Assembly: GCA_964560135.1 (NCBI GenBank)
Contig: CAZLKN010000103.1
Location: 1-6,586 of the forward strand
Length of the DNA stretch: 6,586 bases
From: CAZLKN01 sp964560135
GTDB taxonomy: Bacteria; Actinomycetota; JAICYB01
Direction of reading: 5' to 3'
Positions 6,246 through 6,586 of this stretch are shown piece by piece (the first letter of the stretch is position 1; every line of letters starts with the position of its first letter). Both the position numbers and the translations under genes were made by a program. The notes below the pieces were generated by a model. The model had not been told where the DNA came from and made no database searches. It was given only the letters and a program-made list of their open reading frames with translations.

Positions 6246-6251
6246 AGGAGG
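6246..6251 (+). promoter_or_regulatory. Strong ribosome binding site of the membrane coiled-coil gene
   Basis: AGGAGG followed by 5 nt and then ATG at 6257. It is the best Shine-Dalgarno site in the window and fixes the start. A TAGAGT box at 6203-6208 could be a -10 element, but no matching -35 is clear. Confidence 0.75.
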
Positions 6252-6256
6252 TCGCC

Positions 6257-6586
6257 ATGGAAACCGTGAACATCGCCGTCAACGCCGTTCTCATCGTCGG
6301 GCTGGGGTTCGTCCTCACCTACATCGGCAGAGACCGGTTCGATCAGCTGCAACGGCAGGTCGCCGAGCAGGGCCACAAGCTCGACGCGCTCTCCGCCGAG
6401 ATGCGTGAGGGGGACACGCAACTCCNNNNNNNNNNNNNNNNNNNNNNNNNNNNNNNNNNNNNNNNNNNNNNNNNNNNNNNNNNNNNNNNNNNNNNNNNNN
6501 NNNNNNNNNNNNNNNNNNNNNNNNNGGACCCAGATGCGTGAGGGGGACACGCAACTCCGGACCCAGATGCGTGAGGGGGACACGCA
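6257..6586 (+). CDS. Membrane-anchored coiled-coil protein with 11-residue tandem repeats, partial and interrupted by an assembly gap
   Basis: Residues 5-24 (NIAVNAVLIVGLGFVLTYIG) form one transmembrane helix right at the N-terminus. A charged heptad-like stretch follows (DRFDQLQRQVAEQGHKLDAL), then repeats of RTQMREGDTQL. The layout predicts an inner-membrane anchor with a long alpha-helical rod. With hydrophobic M and L spaced 7 and 4 residues apart, the unit fits a hendecad (11-residue) coiled coil. The function is not recognised. Similar short anchored rods in actinobacteria are mostly uncharacterised. The 100-N gap shifts the apparent frame by one (100 = 3 x 33 + 1), so translation across it looks broken. 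Read with the gap as a multiple of 33, the frame continues past the window edge. Confidence is high for the gene and low for its role. Confidence 0.75.
6401..6586 (+). repeat. 33-bp exact tandem repeat array, interrupted by gap
   Basis: One complete 33-bp unit (6526-6558) and a partial identical unit (6559-6586) are visible after the gap. Bases 6401-6425 before it match the last 25 bases of the same unit. The visible copies are identical base for base, which implies recent expansion or ongoing homogenisation. Each unit is exactly 11 codons. Confidence 0.9.
6426..6525. other. Assembly gap (100 N)
   Basis: Exactly 100 undetermined bases, a customary placeholder length. The sequence before ends one base into the repeat unit's CGG codon and the sequence after resumes at the following GG. 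The gap therefore joins the 33-bp repeat in perfect phase. The true missing length is likely a multiple of 33. Confidence 0.95.

Overview
The window is very GC-rich DNA whose coding regions prefer G or C at the third codon position. It has GTG/ATG starts and actinobacterial-style domains: an exported beta-propeller protein with DYDGDG-type repeats, and an AbiEi/DUF6088-like regulator. I infer a high-GC Gram-positive (Actinomycetota-like) genome. That is inference, and the lineage cannot be fixed from this window. A run of exactly 100 N near the right end marks a draft assembly.

Bases 1-4252 (minus strand) are one unbroken, partial reading frame of at least 1417 codons. It encodes a signal peptide, then 28 copies of a ~46-residue repeat that looks like a four-stranded propeller blade, then the start of a calcium-type FG-GAP/VCBS-like module cut off by the window edge. 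This is a giant secreted or cell-surface protein. It looks like background in simple ORF lists because it leaves the window without a stop codon, while many shorter frames lie across its repeats.

Bases 4253-4334 form a short gap holding a plausible promoter for the large gene. From 4335 to 4633 (plus strand) lies a small sequence with strong coding character that needs one frameshift to be read through. It is probably a decayed gene or contains a base error.

Bases 4634-6200 are mostly an intergenic landscape of long inverted repeats. A module with fixed internal spacing occurs three times (from about 4636, 5803 and 6039). The first two copies are direct repeats of about 193 bp that flank a single gene, a DUF6088/AbiEi-like winged-helix antitoxin-type regulator (5088-5696). 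Its start codon sits inside a small AT-rich inverted repeat, and its usual nucleotidyltransferase toxin partner is absent.

Bases 6257-6586 (plus strand) begin a small membrane-anchored coiled-coil protein whose body is an exact 33-bp (11-residue) tandem repeat. The assembly gap falls inside this repeat in perfect repeat phase, so the gap is almost certainly a collapsed or unresolved array.

No obvious pathway joins these genes. The common theme is repeat-driven, fast-changing DNA: a propeller array, a palindrome array, and a coiled-coil array.
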